Origin: Oscillospiraceae bacterium
GTDB lineage: Bacteria > Bacillota > Clostridia > Oscillospirales > Ruminococcaceae
Direction of reading: 5' to 3'
Assembly (NCBI GenBank): GCA_020024285.1
Contig: JAHHTZ010000004.1
Coordinates: 1 to 64,000, forward strand
DNA: 64,000 bases
The position numbers and the translations under genes are program-made. Below are positions 42,518 through 52,331 of the stretch, piece by piece; position 1 is the stretch's first letter; the number at the start of each line of letters is the position of its first letter. A model generated the notes under the pieces. That model did not search any database, was not told where the DNA came from, and saw only the letters and a program-made list of their open reading frames with translations.

Positions 42518-44175
42518 ACCGTTCCCTCCCAGTCTGTAAAAATTTCGATCGGAAAGAGCTTGATTTTATCTTCCTCGCGGTAAACCGTCCCGAAAAAGAC
42601 AGGGCGCAGATCGGGCGATTTTTGAATCTTTTGTGCTGTGCGCTCAAGCCACTCTGTCACCTTTGCTGCGCGGTCCTGATAGCGCACCTCCACCCAAAGG
42701 CTCCGCCCCTCCTCGTCGAGCAGGCAGATCGAGTATACCTGCCGGATCGTGTCGTATTCCTGCACGATGCATTCTTTGGGGCGCACGAGCGCAAGACGTT
42801 TGAGCTCCGGCAGGTGCGGCGCGCTGCGCTCCAAAAGGAGCTTGTTAAAATCAGTGAAAATCTCCTCCTGCGGGAACACCTCCCACGGCTTTTTGAGCTC
42901 CAAAAGGAGCGCGGAGCACTGCTCGGTGGAAGAAAGCCTTCCCGCCTCGGTCGCCTTGGCGCGCCTGAGATCGAGCGTATAGTACATCATGTGCTCAAGC
43001 GCACACGGGAGCTTCCACAAGGTGCTGCCCTCCTTGAGCGCACGCTGCGAGAAATTTTTTGACAGGTTCATCTGGTAAAAGAGATAGTAGCGGCATTTGC
43101 TGCACTCCCAAAAATAGTAGATGCTCCCGGAGGGGGCGCCGTTTTTACCCCCGAAGCCGCGCATCCCGAAAAAGTACAGATGAAGCTCCCCCACGTCGAA
43201 ATATTCGTCCCGAAACGATCCCACCAGAGTGCGGTAGGTGTAATCATCGGCGGATTCCAGCGCCTGCGCCAGACGAAACGACTGTGCCAGCCCGTGCAGG
43301 AGCGCCGTGTCGCGATACTGGGCAGAGCGCGCGTAATAGGCGGTGTATTCTTTTCCGAGCCGCCGCAGGGCGCGCTCGAGGTTGGGGATTTGCCCCGTGT
43401 GGCAGCGCGATGCCATGCGTTCCACCGTGTCGCAGACGTCGTTTGGCATTCGGCTGAGTCCCGTGCTCATCTGCGCACTGAGCATCTCCTGCACCGCGCG
43501 GCAGATCCCCCTCCCCTCCTGCGTCGACGGGGTGGGGAGCTCTGTGCGCACTGCCTCTTTGAGTGCTGCAAGGTCGAGAAGCTTCTGCTGCAGCTTCCAG
43601 TAGAGCAGCGCCTGCGCCTTGTGAGAGCAAAATTCGCGGCTGTGACAGGTGCAGGTGCTGTGCTCCAGCGGCTCGAGCAGGTGGACGGTCGCCGGAATCC
43701 ACGGCAGCTCCACCTTGATGACGGAGGATTCCGTGATTTTGGGGGACACGCCGTTTTCGCTGCGCACAATGAGTGCCATGAGCTGCTTTTCCCCAATCTG
43801 CTTATACAGCTTTTCGATGGGATACTGTCGAAGCTCCTCAAACTGCGGCGGCGGTGCAGCAGGCGCGTCCTCGTCCTGTGTGCCCGATTCGAGCTGCTGC
43901 CTGAGCCAGAGGATCGCCGTGACGCGGTGGCGGCACAGCGAGGTGCTCGGGCAGGAGCAGCGGCTCTCCATCAGCGGCGCGCAGATCACGCACTCTGTCC
44001 CCTCCCAGTGAAGCGACACCGTGTCCCCTTCCACTGATACTTGCGGATCGATGCCTGCTGCCAAATCCTTTTTGGCACGGTTGACGGTGCCCTTGTTGCA
44101 CAGTCCGATGAGATAATCTTCGTCTGCCAAGCGCAATGCGGCGCAGAGCGCTTCTTTGATTCCTTCGAGCTTCAT
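42514..44175 (-). CDS. SWIM zinc-finger protein (YehQ-like)
   Basis: 553 residues. Two SWIM motifs are visible: C73-x-C75...C81-x-H83 and C175-x-C177...C183-x-H185, the pattern CxCxnCxH that binds zinc and contacts DNA or protein. The remaining 350 residues have no recognised fold. In E. coli yehQ holds the same position in the yehL-yehM-yehP-yehQ set. Overlaps both neighbours by 4 bases. Confidence 0.88.
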   Translation of the reverse strand: MKLEGIKEALCAALRLADEDYLIGLCNKGTVNRAKKDLAAGIDPQVSVEGDTVSLHWEGTECVICAPLMESRCSCPSTSLCRHRVTAILWLRQQLESGTQDEDAPAAPPPQFEELRQYPIEKLYKQIGEKQLMALIVRSENGVSPKITESSVIKVELPWIPATVHLLEPLEHSTCTCHSREFCSHKAQALLYWKLQQKLLDLAALKEAVRTELPTPSTQEGRGICRAVQEMLSAQMSTGLSRMPNDVCDTVERMASRCHTGQIPNLERALRRLGKEYTAYYARSAQYRDTALLHGLAQSFRLAQALESADDYTYRTLVGSFRDEYFDVGELHLYFFGMRGFGGKNGAPSGSIYYFWECSKCRYYLFYQMNLSKNFSQRALKEGSTLWKLPCALEHMMYYTLDLRRAKATEAGRLSSTEQCSALLLELKKPWEVFPQEEIFTDFNKLLLERSAPHLPELKRLALVRPKECIVQEYDTIRQVYSICLLDEEGRSLWVEVRYQDRAAKVTEWLERTAQKIQKSPDLRPVFFGTVYREEDKIKLFPIEIFTDWEGTV

Positions 44176-45293
44176 TTGCGCATCACCTCCGCCATAAAGT
44201 CCATGAGCTTTGCCGGGGTGAGTGCCCCGACATATGCCCCAAGGTCTGCCAGCGACTCTGCCATCGAGCGGTCGTAGGAGGGACAGCCGTTGTCATCGAG
44301 CGCGGTGAGCGCGATGAGCTTGGCTCCGCTTTCGATGATGCTGTGGCTGATGCGGCAGAGGTTCTGCCTTGTATTTCCTTCGCACAGGTCGCTGATGAGG
44401 ACGACCATCGTGCGGCGCGGCTCTGTGATGAGCCCTTCGCAGTAGGTGAGGGCGTTTGCGATGTCCGTTCCACCCCCGAGCTGAATGCTCATCAGCGCCT
44501 GGACGGGGTCGTCGATTTGGTCGGTCAGATCGACAACATTGGTATCGAAGATCACAAGGCTTGTTTTGAGCATCGGCAGCTTTGCAAAGATGCCTGCCAT
44601 CACGGCACTGTGGATGATGCTTGTCATCATCGAGCCGCTTTCATCCACCACCAGGATGACGTGCCACGGGTTATACCGCTTGATCCTTCCGTTAAAATAA
44701 AGATGCTCCACCATGAGGCGGCGCTCCTCGGTGTCGTAGTGTGCAAGGTTTTTGCGGATGGTGCGTGGAAGGTCGAGATTTCGGATGGAGCGCACGGAAC
44801 TTTGGCTGCTGCGGTCGATTTTTCCGAGTGCCGAGCGCTCGATCTCCTGCTCCATTTTCTTTCTCAGCTCGCGCACCACCTTGTCGACGATGGCACGCGC
44901 TGTTTCAAGGACGCGCCCCTTCATGCAGCTCTTCAGACTCAGCACGAGCTTGAGCAGCTCCACGTTTGGCTCCATGCGCTCGAGCACCTCCGAATCGGTG
45001 AGCAGTCCCGTGAGCTGGTAGCGCTCGAGCGCATGACGCTGCATCACCTCGATGCTCTCCTGCGGGAACAATTCCCGAATCTCGGTGAGCCATTCGGGGA
45101 TGGTCAGGCAGCTTTGTCCGTTCCCGCCCGATTCTCCGTTCTTGCGCACATCCTCCCCCGCTTCCCGTCCATAGAGAAAATCGAGGGCTTCTTCCATGCG
45201 AAGGAAGTTGTTCCCCTCTAAGGGAAGTTCGTATCGGGCATCCTTGCCCAGCACAAGCCGCCATCGGTTCATGGCTGCTCCGTCACTCGTCAT
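44172..45293 (-). CDS. von Willebrand A domain protein (YehP-like)
   Basis: 373 residues from ATG 45293 (ribosome site GAAGGAGAGG); an ATG at 45272, giving MNRWRLVLG, is also possible. The C-terminal 190 residues are a vWA domain with a full metal-ion site: VVDESGSM (DxSxS), GGGTDIANAL (the Thr) and ISDLCEGN (the Asp). vWA proteins paired with MoxR ATPases act as adaptors whose metal site is exposed by ATP-driven remodelling. It overlaps the DUF5682 gene by 11 bases. Confidence 0.9.
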   Translation of the reverse strand: MTSDGAAMNRWRLVLGKDARYELPLEGNNFLRMEEALDFLYGREAGEDVRKNGESGGNGQSCLTIPEWLTEIRELFPQESIEVMQRHALERYQLTGLLTDSEVLERMEPNVELLKLVLSLKSCMKGRVLETARAIVDKVVRELRKKMEQEIERSALGKIDRSSQSSVRSIRNLDLPRTIRKNLAHYDTEERRLMVEHLYFNGRIKRYNPWHVILVVDESGSMMTSIIHSAVMAGIFAKLPMLKTSLVIFDTNVVDLTDQIDDPVQALMSIQLGGGTDIANALTYCEGLITEPRRTMVVLISDLCEGNTRQNLCRISHSIIESGAKLIALTALDDNGCPSYDRSMAESLADLGAYVGALTPAKLMDFMAEVMRK

Positions 45294-47679
45294 CTTCATC
45301 CTCTCCTTCCTCCATGATGATATCAAGCTGTGCTGCCGCCCAGGCATCAAGCTGCTCGAAGCGGCTGTATTCTCCGGCATCCACGCCCCGGCGCAGCAGC
45401 TCCCGTGCGCTTGTGCCGTGCAGAGCCGCTGCCTTGCGTGCAAGGCGGTTTGTTTCCATCGGGACAAAATAGCTGAACGCCAGACGAAGCTGCGGCAGGA
45501 TCTCGGTAAAGACTTCGTCCGACAGTTCGCACAAAAGGGCATCGATCTGCCTGAGGAAATCGCCGTCGATGAGGATGAGATCCTTTGCCGTATAAAAAAG
45601 CCCCTGCAAAAAATCTGCCGAGCGGCGCATCATGCCTGCCGTTCCTGTAAGATACCCCTCGATGACCTGCTTGATGGTTTCCTGCCATGTGGCATCCGCG
45701 CCGTACAACAGCCCCAGCGCCGCCCCGTGCAGCGCTGGATGGATGGGAGTTTCCCCGATGAGAATTTGCAGCGCAGCGAGAAAGGATTCGCGCTCTTCGT
45801 GGAATGGTACCCGCTCGGTCACCTGATAGAGCAGCAGGCAGGCGCGCTGCACCTGTTCCACCGCCTGATCGTCCACCGTATTCATCGCCGGCAGAAGTCC
45901 TGTCACCCGGCGCAGACAGCGTCCAAGGAGCTTGTCGTGCGGTTCACCGTCGCGGTATTGGCTCTGCCATTCGCTCAGCGCATTCAGGTCAAAGCAGGCT
46001 TCGCACAGGGAAAGAAAATCACCGTCGTGAATGAGCAGCTGCTCCATACAGGACACAAGCTCCTGTGCCTTTTCGTCCAGACCCATCAAAAAGCCCTGCA
46101 ACAGCAGATGCGCGCCCTCCTTGGCATGGGACGTCTTCTCCATGCGGCGGCACAGCAGCTCACTGCACGCCTCCTCCATCGTGGAGCCGTAGATGGCTTG
46201 CTCTGTCAGTGCGGCATCTACGCGCATCGTCCAGCGGTATTCCCACGTTTCGCGGATGAGGCTGCGGTCGCGGCGGTGGTGCAGGCTCGGTCCCTTTTTG
46301 CGCTGGGCAAAGCCGCAGTCCAAAAAGACCGTCTGGTGCAAAAAGTGGCTGATCTTCCGATGCTTTGGCTGGGAAAAGACGGCGAGCGTGATCTCAAGCC
46401 GGGCAACATCCCGCTGCCGGAGCCGATATTGTTTGCACAGTGCGTCAAAATCGCGGATGAGCGGCGGAACAATGGACCCGTCGCAGAGCTGTCCCACCTC
46501 GCTCCCCGTTGTGAGCGTGGAAAGGATGCGCAGCGGCTCGCAGTTTGAAAACACCGCTTCCCCTTTGACAAAGTTGCTCAGCACCGCATCCTGTAATTCG
46601 TAAAGCCCTGCCATCGGCTTCTCGCGCAGCTGCGCCAGTCCGCGCACCTGATGCAGTGCACAGATCTCATCGAACATCGAAATGTTTTCGCCCTTCTTGC
46701 GCAGGGCTTTGCCCGTCTTCATGAAATAGTGCAGCACCACATCCTCCCACGCCTCCTGCGGCGTGCTTCGGTGCAGCGCATCCCATATGCTCCGGTAAAA
46801 CTGCGGCGAGGGCATCCCGCTCGAATACCCAAGCAGCGCATCCATCGACGGCATCGTGTAGCGGATGGGATATACCATCTGGGTCATTTTTTCGCGCTTT
46901 GGAGGATCGGGCTGCTCGGTGGGATGCTGCAATCCAACGATGTGAAAGCCGCCTGCCACCACGAGGATTTTTCGGTACTGCTGTGCTGCCTCACGGATGC
47001 GCATTGCCATGTGTGCTTCGCGCGCAAGGCATCCGTCCTCCAGCAGCTCCTCCTGCGGCGTGTGGTTTCGCGAAAGCAGGCAGTAACGATTCATCTGCTG
47101 CACGAACGCTTCGCTTGACAGGAAAAGTCCGCCCTGTTCAAAATATTTTTCCCAGAATTCCTCAAAGCTGCGCAGCCCTGCCCGCTCGCACAGCCGCTTT
47201 TGAAACGCGTTGGCGGCAAGGTAGCGGTCGTCTGCATAGCTTATCCTTTCTTCCTCGACACGAAAGCCGTGTGCCTCCTTGCTTGCCGCGATGATGTCTG
47301 CATAGGGAAGGTCGATGAAGGCGCAGGGGATGTGGTTCTGTGCGGCTGCGCGCAGTGCCACAAGCTCCGGCGAATGCTCCAAAAACGGATAGTAGCAGCC
47401 GCACACCTCGCTTCGTTCTTCGGCGGAGGATTTTTCCATACACGTATAATAGAGCGCGACCGGAGGCTTTGTATCGGGATGTGCCAGCACTGTGATCAAA
47501 TCGTTTGCATTTTCCGGTCCTTCCACCAGGATACAGTCGGGGGCATACCGCGCCAAAATCTGTTCGAGATGCCACGCGCACACCGGACTGTGGTGGCGCA
47601 CGGGATAATACAGGATGGGGGAATCGAGCGAAAACGGTGCTATCTCAGTTTCTTTCTCGCCTCGTAATAACGCTGCCAT
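45283..47679 (-). CDS. DUF5682 protein (YehM-like)
   Basis: 798 residues; GGAGGGCGG before ATG 47679. The N-terminal third (YYPVRHHSPVCAWHLEQILA, LVEGPENANDLI, ALYYTC, CAFIDLPYADIIAA) has the appearance of a hydrolase-like fold with conserved HHSP and EGP, reminiscent of TraB/PrgY or erythromycin-esterase-type proteins; this resemblance is my inference. The rest is helical. E. coli YehM is the counterpart. Overlaps the MoxR gene by 40 bases. Confidence 0.82.
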   Translation of the reverse strand: MAALLRGEKETEIAPFSLDSPILYYPVRHHSPVCAWHLEQILARYAPDCILVEGPENANDLITVLAHPDTKPPVALYYTCMEKSSAEERSEVCGCYYPFLEHSPELVALRAAAQNHIPCAFIDLPYADIIAASKEAHGFRVEEERISYADDRYLAANAFQKRLCERAGLRSFEEFWEKYFEQGGLFLSSEAFVQQMNRYCLLSRNHTPQEELLEDGCLAREAHMAMRIREAAQQYRKILVVAGGFHIVGLQHPTEQPDPPKREKMTQMVYPIRYTMPSMDALLGYSSGMPSPQFYRSIWDALHRSTPQEAWEDVVLHYFMKTGKALRKKGENISMFDEICALHQVRGLAQLREKPMAGLYELQDAVLSNFVKGEAVFSNCEPLRILSTLTTGSEVGQLCDGSIVPPLIRDFDALCKQYRLRQRDVARLEITLAVFSQPKHRKISHFLHQTVFLDCGFAQRKKGPSLHHRRDRSLIRETWEYRWTMRVDAALTEQAIYGSTMEEACSELLCRRMEKTSHAKEGAHLLLQGFLMGLDEKAQELVSCMEQLLIHDGDFLSLCEACFDLNALSEWQSQYRDGEPHDKLLGRCLRRVTGLLPAMNTVDDQAVEQVQRACLLLYQVTERVPFHEERESFLAALQILIGETPIHPALHGAALGLLYGADATWQETIKQVIEGYLTGTAGMMRRSADFLQGLFYTAKDLILIDGDFLRQIDALLCELSDEVFTEILPQLRLAFSYFVPMETNRLARKAAALHGTSARELLRRGVDAGEYSRFEQLDAWAAAQLDIIMEEGEDEDDE

Positions 47680-48755
47680 GCTCCGCCCTCCTGCTGTGCT
47701 TTACTGCGTACAATGGTGGAAAAATAGTTTTTGATCTTGTCGAGCTCCTCGTTCGATTCCTTGGTGAGCGCTCCCACCAGATTTTCCACCAGATTTTCTT
47801 CCTCCATATGCCCGTCCCCGTAGTACCACGCTGTCATCATCGTCTGATAATAGACAGAGATTGCCTCTGCTGTGCTCATCACAGCGGAAAGCGGCTCGAT
47901 GCGCTGTCCCTGTGTCGAGATGCCGCAGCGCAGCTCGTGGTATGTGGTGGCAAGCAGCTCTGCCGCTTCCTCGTCGAGCGGCTGTGTGATGCCCGCTTCG
48001 CTTGCCAGTGCGCCTGCTTCGTTGAGGATGATCTGCTTTTCGAGCGAAACATCCGAAATCGGCTGGACCGTTTCAAAATTGAAGCGGCGCTTGAGCGCGC
48101 TTGACATCTCGTTGACGCCCTTGTCGCGCGTGTTTGCCGTCCCGATGACGTTGAAGCCCGGACGCGCGAACAGCAGTCCCTCGTCCCCAAGCTCCGGAAT
48201 GTTGAGGACCTTATCGCTCAGCACACTGATGAGGCTGTCCTGCACCTCTGCCGGGGTACGGGTGATCTCCTCAAAGCGGGTGAGGATGCCGCGCTCCATC
48301 CCGACGTAAAGCGGCGACGGGACAAGCGCTTCGCGACTCGGTCCGTTTGCAAGCAGGAGGGCATAGTTCCAGCTGTATTTGATCATATCCTCGGTGGTGC
48401 CTGCGGTGCCCTGCACCGTGTTGGTGCTGCATCCGCTGATTGCCGCAGAAAGCAGCTCTGAAAGCATCGTCTTTGCCGTACCCGGCTCTCCGACGAGCAT
48501 CAGACCGCGGTTGCCTGCCAGCGTGATGATGCAGCGCTCCACAAGCGCATCGTTGCCGAGGTATTTTTTGCGGATGGTGCGCTCCTGCGTACCGCACAAA
48601 ACAGGCTTGTCGCTGCCAAGCAAAAACAGGCGCACCGCCTTTGGAGAGAGCTGCCAGTTCTGCGGCTTTTTGTTCCCCTCATCCCAGAGGCGCAGCGCCT
48701 CCAGCTCGTCCCGATAGCGCACTTCCGCCTGCGGACGAAGGACCTGATGTTCCAT
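47640..48755 (-). CDS. MoxR-type AAA ATPase (YehL-like)
   Basis: 371 residues if it starts at ATG 48755 (MEHQVLRPQAEVRYRDELEA, the family N-terminus); an in-frame ATG at 48788 lacks a ribosome site. Walker A GEPGTAKTML, a Walker B-like RFEEITR where the usual Asp-Glu reads Glu-Glu, sensor 1 GTANTRD and arginine finger LKRRF. It is the first gene and the motor of the six-gene operon. MoxR ATPases remodel vWA partners. The 228 bases upstream have a short AT-rich stretch but no promoter I can call. Confidence 0.9.
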   Translation of the reverse strand: MEHQVLRPQAEVRYRDELEALRLWDEGNKKPQNWQLSPKAVRLFLLGSDKPVLCGTQERTIRKKYLGNDALVERCIITLAGNRGLMLVGEPGTAKTMLSELLSAAISGCSTNTVQGTAGTTEDMIKYSWNYALLLANGPSREALVPSPLYVGMERGILTRFEEITRTPAEVQDSLISVLSDKVLNIPELGDEGLLFARPGFNVIGTANTRDKGVNEMSSALKRRFNFETVQPISDVSLEKQIILNEAGALASEAGITQPLDEEAAELLATTYHELRCGISTQGQRIEPLSAVMSTAEAISVYYQTMMTAWYYGDGHMEEENLVENLVGALTKESNEELDKIKNYFSTIVRSKAQQEGGAWQRYYEARKKLR

Positions 48756-48948
48756 ACCGTTCACCCATTGAACCGCTTCTTCCCACATCGTTGTTCGACT
48801 GTGGAAAAAGCAGGTTTTCCCTTTCTTCTTTGTAGTTTTCTATCATTCTTTTCTTTGTTTTGCTCAAACGATATGTTCATTTTACCATAAGAACATTTGT
48901 TTTGCTATCTTTTTTCGCGTAAATTCGGGAAAAATTTGCGTAGAGTAA

Positions 48949-48998
48949 CAAAAAACAGCACAGAGCGCCATCCGATACTCGGATGGCGCTCTGTGCTG
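48949..48998 (-). terminator. terminator of the LysR gene
   Basis: CAGCACAGAGCGCCATCCGA pairs perfectly with its complement around a 3-base loop; on the minus strand TTTTTTG follows. Confidence 0.92.
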
Positions 48999-49016
48999 CG
49001 TTGGCTGGGGTGCGGT

Positions 49017-49913
49017 TTAATAGATTTTGATGGTGCTTTGGTAGAGCTGGACGATGTTTTTCAGCACCTCCACATGGTCAAAGTCCTTGTTGTAGGCGAT
49101 GTTCATTTCGCGCACCATGCTGAGGTTTTCGATGGGGAGGATGGTGAGCTTTCCCTTTCGCACATCGCTCATGCAGGCGCTTTTCGGCAGGACCGATACC
49201 CCCAGATCCTTGCGCACCAGATCCTTGATGGTTGCCACGTTATCCACCTGTAAGGACACGTTAAAATTTTCGATGGAATCGTTGATGCCGATGAGCGACG
49301 CTTCAAACAGCTGTCTTGTTGCGGAGGTGGGCAGGCGCAGGATCATGTTCTGCTTCTTCAGCTCATTGACTGTCACCATCGACTGCTTTGAGAGGACGTT
49401 GTCGTTGCTCAGGGCGCAGACGAGATAGTCTGTATCGAGCATGAAGTAGTTGAGCTTTGACGAGAGCCGTTTTCCCTCCACGATGGCAATGTCCAGCTCA
49501 TAATTTTCGAGCATGTCATAAAGAATATTTATGGTTTCCGTAATAATTGTTATACTTGTTTCGGAATTTTGGTTGACGTATTTTGCCAGCGTTTCCATGA
49601 TGGTATTGTTTTCCGAAGTGTGGGTGATGCCGATGCGAAAGCGCGAAACATGGCGCTGTTCGTCCTGGATTTTGGTCAGCATTTTCTGGTGCAGCGCCTT
49701 GAGGCGTCGCGCATAGGTCACCGCGATTTTTCCTTCTTCCGTCAGCTTAAAATCCCCTTTTCCGCGCACAAACAGCTTTGCGTTGCACTCCTTTTCCAGC
49801 TGATTGATATGGTTGCTGACTGCCGGCTGCGTCAGGGAGAGAATCTCCGCAGCCTTTGTGAAATTTTTACATTCCGTCACCACCAAAAGCGTTTCCAATT
49901 TGACATCAAGCAT
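49017..49913 (-). CDS. LysR-family transcriptional regulator
   Basis: 298 residues, the standard LysR size. N-terminal winged helix-turn-helix (LETLLVVTECKNFTKAAEIL, LTQPAVSNHINQLEKE), then the two-lobed effector domain. Divergent from a cation antiporter and MgtC gene with 163 bases between; a 10-bp inverted repeat there is a likely binding site. Effector unknown. Confidence 0.92.
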   Translation of the reverse strand: MLDVKLETLLVVTECKNFTKAAEILSLTQPAVSNHINQLEKECNAKLFVRGKGDFKLTEEGKIAVTYARRLKALHQKMLTKIQDEQRHVSRFRIGITHTSENNTIMETLAKYVNQNSETSITIITETINILYDMLENYELDIAIVEGKRLSSKLNYFMLDTDYLVCALSNDNVLSKQSMVTVNELKKQNMILRLPTSATRQLFEASLIGINDSIENFNVSLQVDNVATIKDLVRKDLGVSVLPKSACMSDVRKGKLTILPIENLSMVREMNIAYNKDFDHVEVLKNIVQLYQSTIKIY

Positions 49914-49929
49914 CCTGAATCCCCCAATC

Positions 49930-49964
49930 TATAAATTTTATCGATGGAAATAAAAAAATTTATA
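49930..49964. promoter_or_regulatory. inverted repeat, candidate LysR operator
   Basis: TATAAATTTT (49930-49939) and AAAATTTATA (49955-49964) are perfect inverted arms 15 bp apart, 17 bp upstream of the LysR start, in the intergenic region shared with the antiporter gene. Confidence 0.5.
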
Positions 49965-50076
49965 AGTTGCATTTATTACCATAATATTCTATCTTAATAT
50001 CAGACGATTTGCAAGTGGTTTTTGGATGCGGCAAAATCCGTGTTCCTTTTATTGTATTTTTTAGGAGGCGTTCACC

Positions 50077-51510
50077 ATGTTTCTTTCCCTGTACGGCAGA
50101 CTGCAGGAACAGTCACCGGCTGCTGTCATCATCCTTTCCATTGCTGTCATGCTCCTGTTTGGGTTCCTGATGGCGCGCATCACCGCACCATGGAAGCTGC
50201 CAAGCGTAACAGGGTATCTCCTTGCAGGCATCCTGCTGGGTCCGTTCTGTCTGAATGCCATCCCTGCACCCATCATCGAGCAGACAGAATTTCTCGCGGA
50301 CATTGCGCTTGCGTTCATCGCCTTTAACACGGGGGAGTTTTTCCAATTCGATAAGCTCAAAAACAACGCCGGAAGTGTGATCTTCATTACCATTGCAGAA
50401 TCTTTGACTGCAAGCGCCGTTGTGTTTGTTTTCACCTTCTGGGTGCTTCACCTCGACCTTGCGTTTTCTCTCGTCCTTGCAGCGCTTGCATCCGCAACGG
50501 CACCGGCTTCCACCATGATGACGATTCGCCAGACGAACTCGAAGGGGGACTTTGTGGATACGCTGCTTCAGGTGGTGGCATATGACGATATCGTGGCACT
50601 GCTCGCTTACAGCATCGCCATCTCCGCTGCGCTTTCCAGCATCGCCGGAGAGCCCATCCATTTTATCGGGATGCTCGTGCCGATTGCACGGAATCTCGGC
50701 GTATTGGGGCTTGGCGGACTGTTCGGACTTGTGCTGCACAGAGCGGTGGAAAAACAGCAAAGCCGCGACAACCGCCTCATTCTCCTCACCGCATTTCTTT
50801 TTATTTTCTGCGCGATCTGTGCGATCACCAAGGTATCTCCGCTGCTGGGCTGCATGTCGATGGGGACCGTGTACATCAACACGAGCGGCGACCATTCCCT
50901 CTTTGACCAGCTCAACAATTTCAGCCCCCCGATCCTTCTGCTGTTTTTCGTGCGCTCCGGATTGTCCTTTGACCTCAATGCCCTTTTGAAGCCATCGGGA
51001 AGCGTCGGCGGCGTTTCGCTTTTGCTCATCGGTGTGCTCTACTTCCTGCTGCGCATCGCGGGGAAATATTTCGGCGCGTTTGTCGGCTGCCTTTGCGCCA
51101 AAAAGCCGCGGCGCACACGCAATTATTTCGGTCTGGCACTGATCCCGCAGGCAGGCGTTGCCATCGGTCTTGCCGCACTGGGCGCGCGCGCTCTGGGCGG
51201 AGAGATGGGAAATGCCCTGCAAACGGTCATCCTCGCTTCCAGTGTACTGTACGAGCTGATCGGACCTGCTTGTGCAAAATTTGCGCTCTACCGCTCCAAG
51301 TCCTATGCCTGCGCCGGGCAGGATTCTCCTGCTCCTGCTGTAAGCAAGCCTGCCTGCGCGCAGCCCTCCTCGGTGGAGCTTTTGATTGAACGGATTCAGG
51401 AAATCCAAGAGGAATTGGAGCTGGAATCGGCACATCGGGATCAGGAGTCTGCGTCCGTCCCTGCCCTGCGGCAGGACAAAATCCCGGACTGTGTAGCGGT
51501 ACACTCATAA
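50077..51510 (+). CDS. CPA2-family cation:proton antiporter
   Basis: 477 residues; AGGAGG before ATG 50077. About 12 membrane helices with the family features LPSVTGYLLAGILLGP, IALAFIAFNTGEFF and ATAPASTMMTI. The C-terminal 70 residues are hydrophilic with Ala/Pro/Cys-rich and Glu-rich parts (IERIQEIQEELELE) instead of a TrkA-N domain. It exchanges Na+ or K+ for protons. MgtC follows 24 bases downstream. Confidence 0.9.
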   Translation: MFLSLYGRLQEQSPAAVIILSIAVMLLFGFLMARITAPWKLPSVTGYLLAGILLGPFCLNAIPAPIIEQTEFLADIALAFIAFNTGEFFQFDKLKNNAGSVIFITIAESLTASAVVFVFTFWVLHLDLAFSLVLAALASATAPASTMMTIRQTNSKGDFVDTLLQVVAYDDIVALLAYSIAISAALSSIAGEPIHFIGMLVPIARNLGVLGLGGLFGLVLHRAVEKQQSRDNRLILLTAFLFIFCAICAITKVSPLLGCMSMGTVYINTSGDHSLFDQLNNFSPPILLLFFVRSGLSFDLNALLKPSGSVGGVSLLLIGVLYFLLRIAGKYFGAFVGCLCAKKPRRTRNYFGLALIPQAGVAIGLAALGARALGGEMGNALQTVILASSVLYELIGPACAKFALYRSKSYACAGQDSPAPAVSKPACAQPSSVELLIERIQEIQEELELESAHRDQESASVPALRQDKIPDCVAVHS

Positions 51511-51534
51511 CATCACATCATTGGAGGAATTGAG

Positions 51535-52254
51535 ATGATCGATCCCATTGCCGATTTTCTGGGCGTCTGGTCGCAGACGCTCAATGGATGCAGCGTCCTG
51601 CTGCGCATCGGAATATCCCTTATTTTATCCGCTGTCATCGGGTGTGAGCGCGCAAGCAAGCGCCACTCCGCAGGACTTCGGACGTTTATGACCATTTCCC
51701 TTGCATCGACCGCCGCCATGCTGCTCGATCTGTTTTTGATGCAGAACTTCGGCTCGACCCTGTTCCTGCTCTGCGCCGCATCCATCCTCGGTGTCGCTGT
51801 CATCAGCGTTCACTCGCTCTTTTTCAGCGCACGCAACCAGATCAAGGGGCTGACCACTGCGGCAGCGCTCTGGACGTGTTCGATCCTTGGACTCTGTGTG
51901 GGAGCTGGGTTTTATACCGTCACCCTCGCTGCATTTTTTGCGCTGCTGTGCGACCTGTTTGTCTTTCCTGTGCTGGAGCATTTTCTCAAAAACCGCTCCA
52001 ACCATTTTGAAGTCCATCTCGAGCTGAGGAGCAGCAGCTCCCTGCAGCAGTTTGTGAGCACCATCCGAAGGCTTGGGCTCAAGATCGACGCCATCGAAGC
52101 CAATTCTGCCTATGCAGGCTCCGGCTTGAGCGTCTATTCCGTTGCAATCTCCATCTCTAACCGAGAGCTCAAGCAATATAAGACACACACGCAGATCATC
52201 GAGGCGCTGCAAAGCCTTGACTATATCTATCATATTGAAGAAATGCTTCCGTAA
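51535..52254 (+). CDS. MgtC/SapB-family membrane protein
   Basis: 239 residues; GGAGG before ATG 51535. Four to five membrane helices with the MgtC signature GCERASKRHSAGLRT, then a cytoplasmic ACT-like C-terminal domain (VHLELRSSSSLQQFVSTIRR, VYSVAISISNRELKQYK). Members protect against low magnesium or modulate the ATP synthase in pathogens; here the role is unproven. Co-transcribed with the antiporter. Confidence 0.92.
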   Translation: MIDPIADFLGVWSQTLNGCSVLLRIGISLILSAVIGCERASKRHSAGLRTFMTISLASTAAMLLDLFLMQNFGSTLFLLCAASILGVAVISVHSLFFSARNQIKGLTTAAALWTCSILGLCVGAGFYTVTLAAFFALLCDLFVFPVLEHFLKNRSNHFEVHLELRSSSSLQQFVSTIRRLGLKIDAIEANSAYAGSGLSVYSVAISISNRELKQYKTHTQIIEALQSLDYIYHIEEMLP

Positions 52255-52260
52255 CACAAT

Positions 52261-52298
52261 GCAAAAAGCCGACGCCACAAAGGACGTCGGCTTTTTGC
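52261..52298. terminator. bidirectional terminator after mgtC
   Basis: GCAAAAAGCCGACG pairs perfectly with CGTCGGCTTTTTGC. Confidence 0.92.
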
Positions 52299-52331
52299 GG
52301 TTTGATTGGGGGATAAGAATTCTATTTCTGA

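Noticed and set aside
50113..51504. Antisense open frame opposite the cation antiporter
   Set aside because: The product is a highly charged low-complexity sequence; the antiporter is clear in the other strand.
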